Assembly: GCF_004310865.1 (NCBI RefSeq)
Contig: NZ_SIXI01000002.1
Coordinates: 682,001-746,000, forward strand
Direction of reading: 5' to 3'
DNA length: 64,000 nt
Source of the DNA: Aquabacterium lacunae
Lineage (GTDB): Bacteria; Pseudomonadota; Gammaproteobacteria; Burkholderiales; Burkholderiaceae_C
Position numbers and translations under genes: made by a program. A model generated the notes under the pieces. It was not told the DNA's origin. It searched no databases and saw nothing but the letters and a program-made list of their open reading frames with translations. Each line of letters starts with the position of its first letter. Position 1 is the first letter of the stretch. Shown in pieces: positions 60,479-64,000 of this stretch.

Positions 60479-63334
60479 TCAGTGCGCGGCTTCCCAGTTG
60501 GGGCCAGCCCCCACCTCGGCCAGCAGCGGCACCCGCAGGGTGGCCACCGAGGCCATCAGGCGCGGCACCTCGGCCTTCACCCAGTCGAGCTCGGCCTCGG
60601 GCACTTCCAGCACCAGTTCGTCGTGCACCTGCATGATGATGCGGCTGCTCCGGCCCTGCTGGGCCAGGGTGTCGTGCACGGCCACCATGGCCAGCTTGAT
60701 CAGGTCGGCGGCCGTGCCCTGCATGGGCGCATTGATGGCCGCCCGTTCGGCGCCGGCGCGGCTGGGGCCGTTGGGGCTGTTGATCTCGGGCAGCCACAGG
60801 CGCCGGCCGAACACGGTTTCCACATGGCCCTGGGCCTTGGCCTGGGCGCGGGTGTCGTCCATGTAGCGCTTCACACCGGCAAAGCGCTGGAAGTAGCGGT
60901 CGATGTAGGCGTTGGCTGCGCTGCGTTCGATGCCCAGGTTGCTGGCCAGGCCAAAGGCGCTCATGCCGTAGATCAGGCCGAAGTTGATGACCTTGGCGTA
61001 GCGCCGCTGTTCGCTGCTGACCTGTTCGACCGGCACACCGAACACCTCGGCGGCCGTGGCCTTGTGCACGTCCAGGCCTTCGGCAAAGGCCTTGAGCAGG
61101 TTCTCGTCTTGCGAGATGTGGGCCATGATGCGCAGTTCGATCTGCGAATAGTCGGCGCTGACGATCACGTGGCCCGGGGGCGCGATGAAGGCTTCTCGGA
61201 TGCGCCGGCCCTCGGCAGTGCGCACCGGGATGTTCTGCAGGTTCGGCTCGTTGCTCGACAGGCGGCCCGTCACGGCCACCGCCTGGGCGTAGTTGGTGTG
61301 CACGCGGCCGGTCTGCGGGTTCACCATCAGGGGCAGCTTGTCGGTGTAGGTGGACTTGAGCTTGGCCAGGCCGCGGTATTCGAGAATGCGGGCGGGCAGC
61401 GGGTAGTCTTCGGCCAGCTTTTCCAGCACCTCTTCGTTGGTCGATGGGGCGCCCGTGGCGGTTTTCTTGACCACCGGCAGGCCCTGCTTGACGAACAGGA
61501 TCTCGCCCAGCTGCTTGGGTGAGCCCAGGTTGAAGGGCTGCCCGGCCAGCTCGTAGGCCTCTTGCTCCAGGGCCACGATGCGCTGGGCCAGTTCGTGGCT
61601 CTGCTTGTTGAGCAGGCCTGGGTCGACCAGCACACCCTGGCGCTCGATGCTTTGCAGCACGCGCGAGGTGGGCATTTCAAAGCGCTGGTAGATGTCCAGC
61701 AACTGCGGCTCGGCCTGCAGGCGCGGCCACAGGGCCTGGTGCACATGCAGGGTCAGGTCAGAGTCTTCGCACGAGTATTGCGCGGCGCGCTCCACCGACA
61801 CCTGGGCAAACGGGATCTGCTGGGCACCCTTGCCTGCCACTTCTTCATAGCTCAGGCCACTGCGGCCGGCATGGCGCAAGGCCAGATCTTCCAGGTTGTG
61901 TTTGCGGTGGGCTTCCAGCACATAGCTTTGCAGCATGGTGTCGTGGGCATAGCCCTGCACCTGGATGCCATGGTTGGCCAGCACGTGCGTGTCGTACTTG
62001 ATGTTCTGGCCCACCTTGGGCTTGCCGGCATCTTCCAGCCAGGGGCGCAGTTTGCGCAGCACCTCGTCGAGCGGCAATTGCACGGGCGCATCAGGCCCCT
62101 CATGGCGCAAGGGGATGTAGCAGGCCTCGCCCACCCGGTCGCTGAACGACAGGCCCACGATGCGGGCCTGCATGGGGTCCAGGCTGTCGGTCTCGGTGTC
62201 GAAGGCGGTGAGTTCGGCCGCATTCAGGCGGGCCAGCCAGGCGTCGAACATCGGCCAGTCGAGCACCGTGTCGTAGCGGGTGTTCGACGGCGCGGGGGGC
62301 GCCGCGTGGGCTGGCTCGTCCTGCACTTCGGGCTGCGCGAACAGGTCGTCCATGCCGCTGGCGGCGGCCTTGTCTGCGCGGCTGGCTTTGGAGGCTGCGG
62401 CCTTGCCGCCGCCCAGCTGACGCTCCAGATCGGCCTTGGCGCTCTTGAATCCGAATCGGGTGTAGAAATCGAGCAGCGCGGGCAGGTCGGGCGCCCGCAA
62501 GGCCAGGGCATCGAGCGAGGGCCATTGCGGCACATGGCCCGCCAGGTCACAGTCGAGCTTCACGGTGATCAAGCGACGCCCCTGGGGCAACCAGTCGAGC
62601 GCCTTGCGCAGGTTCTCACCGGTGGCGCCCTTGAAGCTGGCAGCCGCGGCGATGATGGCGTCAAGCGAACCATGCTCGGCCAGCCACTTCACGGCCGTCT
62701 TGGGGCCCACCTTTTCCACGCCGGGCACATTGTCCACCGCGTCACCGATGAGGGTCAGGTAGTCGATGATGCGCTCGGGCGGCACGCCAAACTTGGCCAG
62801 CACCCCAGCCTCGTCAAGCACCTCGGGCGGCTTGGCCATGGTGTTGATCAGCGAGACATGCGGGTTCACCAGCTGGGCCAGGTCCTTGTCGCCGGTGGAC
62901 ACCACCACGCGGTGCCCGGCATCGGCCGCCATGCGCGCCAGCGTGCCGATGGCGTCGTCGGCTTCGATGCCAGGCACTTCCAGCACGGGCCAGCCCAGCA
63001 GTTTCACCACTTCGTGGATGGGCTCGATCTGCGCACGCAAATCATCGGGCATGGGCGGGCGGTGGGCCTTGTACTCGGGGTACCACGCATCGCGGAAGGT
63101 GGGGCCCTTGGCGTCGAACACGCACACCGCGTGCTCGGCGTTGATGTGGTCACGGATCCACGCCATCATGTTGACCACCCCATGGATGGCCCCGGTCGGG
63201 ATGCCGCCCGGGCCCCGCAGATCGGGCATGGCATGGAAGGCCCGGTACAGGTAGCTGGAGCCGTCGACCAGCAGCATCACGGGGCGGTCGTTTTCGGGGG
63301 CTGCGGCAACTGCGGGGGTGGCGGTATCGGTCAT
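60479..63334 (-). CDS. polA: DNA polymerase I
   Basis: A 951-residue replication and repair polymerase. The N-terminal 5'-3' exonuclease (about 20-310) has LLVDGSSYLYRAFHAMP and VSTGDKDLAQLV. The 3'-5' proofreading domain keeps its acidic residues (FDTETDSLD, NIKYDTHVLA, YSCEDSDLTLHVH). The polymerase domain has motif A VSADYSQIELRIMAH, motif B RRYAKVINFGLIYGMS and motif C IMQVHDELVLEVP. The linker after the exonuclease is Ala/Lys-rich. ATG at 63334 (MTDTATPAV) gives a better length than the start 18 bases upstream. Confidence 0.97.
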   Translation of the reverse strand: MTDTATPAVAAAPENDRPVMLLVDGSSYLYRAFHAMPDLRGPGGIPTGAIHGVVNMMAWIRDHINAEHAVCVFDAKGPTFRDAWYPEYKAHRPPMPDDLRAQIEPIHEVVKLLGWPVLEVPGIEADDAIGTLARMAADAGHRVVVSTGDKDLAQLVNPHVSLINTMAKPPEVLDEAGVLAKFGVPPERIIDYLTLIGDAVDNVPGVEKVGPKTAVKWLAEHGSLDAIIAAAASFKGATGENLRKALDWLPQGRRLITVKLDCDLAGHVPQWPSLDALALRAPDLPALLDFYTRFGFKSAKADLERQLGGGKAAASKASRADKAAASGMDDLFAQPEVQDEPAHAAPPAPSNTRYDTVLDWPMFDAWLARLNAAELTAFDTETDSLDPMQARIVGLSFSDRVGEACYIPLRHEGPDAPVQLPLDEVLRKLRPWLEDAGKPKVGQNIKYDTHVLANHGIQVQGYAHDTMLQSYVLEAHRKHNLEDLALRHAGRSGLSYEEVAGKGAQQIPFAQVSVERAAQYSCEDSDLTLHVHQALWPRLQAEPQLLDIYQRFEMPTSRVLQSIERQGVLVDPGLLNKQSHELAQRIVALEQEAYELAGQPFNLGSPKQLGEILFVKQGLPVVKKTATGAPSTNEEVLEKLAEDYPLPARILEYRGLAKLKSTYTDKLPLMVNPQTGRVHTNYAQAVAVTGRLSSNEPNLQNIPVRTAEGRRIREAFIAPPGHVIVSADYSQIELRIMAHISQDENLLKAFAEGLDVHKATAAEVFGVPVEQVSSEQRRYAKVINFGLIYGMSAFGLASNLGIERSAANAYIDRYFQRFAGVKRYMDDTRAQAKAQGHVETVFGRRLWLPEINSPNGPSRAGAERAAINAPMQGTAADLIKLAMVAVHDTLAQQGRSSRIIMQVHDELVLEVPEAELDWVKAEVPRLMASVATLRVPLLAEVGAGPNWEAAH

Positions 63335-63403
63335 GGCGTGATTGTCTCGCACCGATGGAACCTTGACTGGGGCTGCGCCGAGTGTTCCAGCGCAACAGAC
63401 ATG

Positions 63404-63426
63404 AAAAAGCCACCCTAAGGTGGCTT
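63404..63426 (-). terminator. Terminator of the outer-membrane protein gene
   Basis: On the minus strand, AAGCCACC-TTAG-GGTGGCTT followed by TTT. It lies 27 bases after the stop of the minus-strand gene and before polA, so polA needs its own promoter. Confidence 0.8.
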
Positions 63427-63452
63427 GGCGTTTGCTGGCGAATGCTCAGCCA

Positions 63453-64000
63453 TCAGTTTTCGATGCCCAGCCCCATCGAGAAGACCTGGATATTGCCCTC
63501 GGTTTTGGTGTGCAACAGGTCGAAGCTTGAATAGAACCGAACGTGGTCGTTGAACAGGTAGGACATGCCCAGTCCCACGTAAGGGGCGATCACGTTGTCC
63601 TTCTGAACGCCAGACGTGCCATTGGTGTAACCCAGCTTGTTTGTCGAATACACACGGGCAATACCAAACCGGATGTGCTGGTTCATGACCTGGAACAGTT
63701 CGTTGGTCCAGTCGATGCCGATCGCCATCGCGCGGGTGGCACTCTTGCGGTAATTCTCAGTGACAGGAGAGGCTGCGCCGGCTGTCGCCACTTCACTGCC
63801 ACCCAGGTAATAGAAGCTCACCTCGGTGGCCAGGCTCGGCGTCATGCGGTAGCCACCAAACACCTTGCCCCCAATCAGTGGGCGTGAGCACGAGAAATAC
63901 GAATTGCCCGATGGATCCTTGCAATCAAACCCCGTGTTCAGCAAACCGATGCTCGCGGCGGCATACAAGGTGCCGGGTCGCACATACTTGTCCAGATCAA
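63453..64000 (-). CDS. Outer-membrane beta-barrel protein (5' end cut by window edge)
   Basis: The visible 182 codons form a beta-barrel. Strands alternate (RPGTLYAAASIGLLNTGFDC, PLIGGKVFGGYRMTPSLATEVSFYYLGGS, RFGIARVYSTNKLGYTNG, NVIAPYVGLGMSYLFNDHVRFYSSFDLL). The last residues IQVFSMGLGIEN look like a terminal barrel strand. It resembles OmpA-like or OmpW-like eight-stranded barrels with the QNxxxFxGLGxSY pattern modified. An in-frame GTG exists at 63983, but the frame stays open to base 64000 and YVRPGTLYAAAS looks like a first mature strand, so the start and signal peptide are probably outside the window. Exact family not determined. Confidence 0.75.
   Translation of the reverse strand, partial: DLDKYVRPGTLYAAASIGLLNTGFDCKDPSGNSYFSCSRPLIGGKVFGGYRMTPSLATEVSFYYLGGSEVATAGAASPVTENYRKSATRAMAIGIDWTNELFQVMNQHIRFGIARVYSTNKLGYTNGTSGVQKDNVIAPYVGLGMSYLFNDHVRFYSSFDLLHTKTEGNIQVFSMGLGIEN

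Overview
The window is about 64 kb of GC-rich proteobacterial chromosome, densely coding, with no tRNA, rRNA, CRISPR or insertion sequence that I can see. The gene content (GntR-sdhCDAB-sdhE-gltA divergent from mdh, prpR-prpBC-acnD-prpF, LIP-family secreted lipases, a PEP-CTERM protein) points to Betaproteobacteria, order Burkholderiales, probably a Comamonadaceae/Sphaerotilaceae relative. The genus cannot be fixed from the sequence alone.

Region 1 (1-7.9 kb) is a TCA-cycle block. On the minus strand lie a GntR/UTRA regulator, sdhC, sdhD, sdhA, sdhB, sdhE and the start of gltA, cut by the left edge. Divergent from it are mdh and a citrate-lyase-beta-like CoA ester lyase. An 18-bp perfect palindrome sits in the mdh/GntR divergence, and an almost identical core precedes acnB 18 kb away, suggesting one GntR regulon. 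Region 2 (7.9-11.7 kb) holds a B12-binding-type radical SAM protein with an unusual cysteine spacing, a PEP-CTERM protein and two small unknowns.

Region 3 (11.7-26.6 kb) is the methylcitrate (propionate) pathway: sigma-54 activator prpR, a cluster of TGAAAC half-sites, a well-matched -24/-12 promoter, then prpB, prpC, a strong hairpin and acnD. The cluster is then split by two minus-strand genes for exported enzymes (S8 protease, LIP lipase) before prpF, a small exported unknown and acnB. Region 4 (26.7-39 kb) is mixed housekeeping and envelope genes: YkgJ-like protein, PBP1A, a second LIP lipase with an extra C-terminal domain, a membrane-anchored unknown, an AEC transporter, an HxlR regulator divergent from an alpha/beta hydrolase, a Tat-type patatin coupled to an OmpA lipoprotein, a YgjP-type metalloprotein overlapping exonuclease I, and SixA.

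Region 5 (39.3-57.1 kb) is the most striking part: three consecutive genes for giant RTX calcium-binding repeat proteins (1152, 2819 and 1838 residues). All three end in the same 942-bp module plus secretion-type C-terminus. The second and third are colinear paralogues over about 1,370 N-terminal residues and differ mainly in the number of ~145-residue modules between. No type I secretion genes are present. Region 6 (57.2-64 kb) has an acyltransferase-3 membrane protein, ppk1 with a candidate Pho box, polA, and an outer-membrane barrel protein cut by the right edge.
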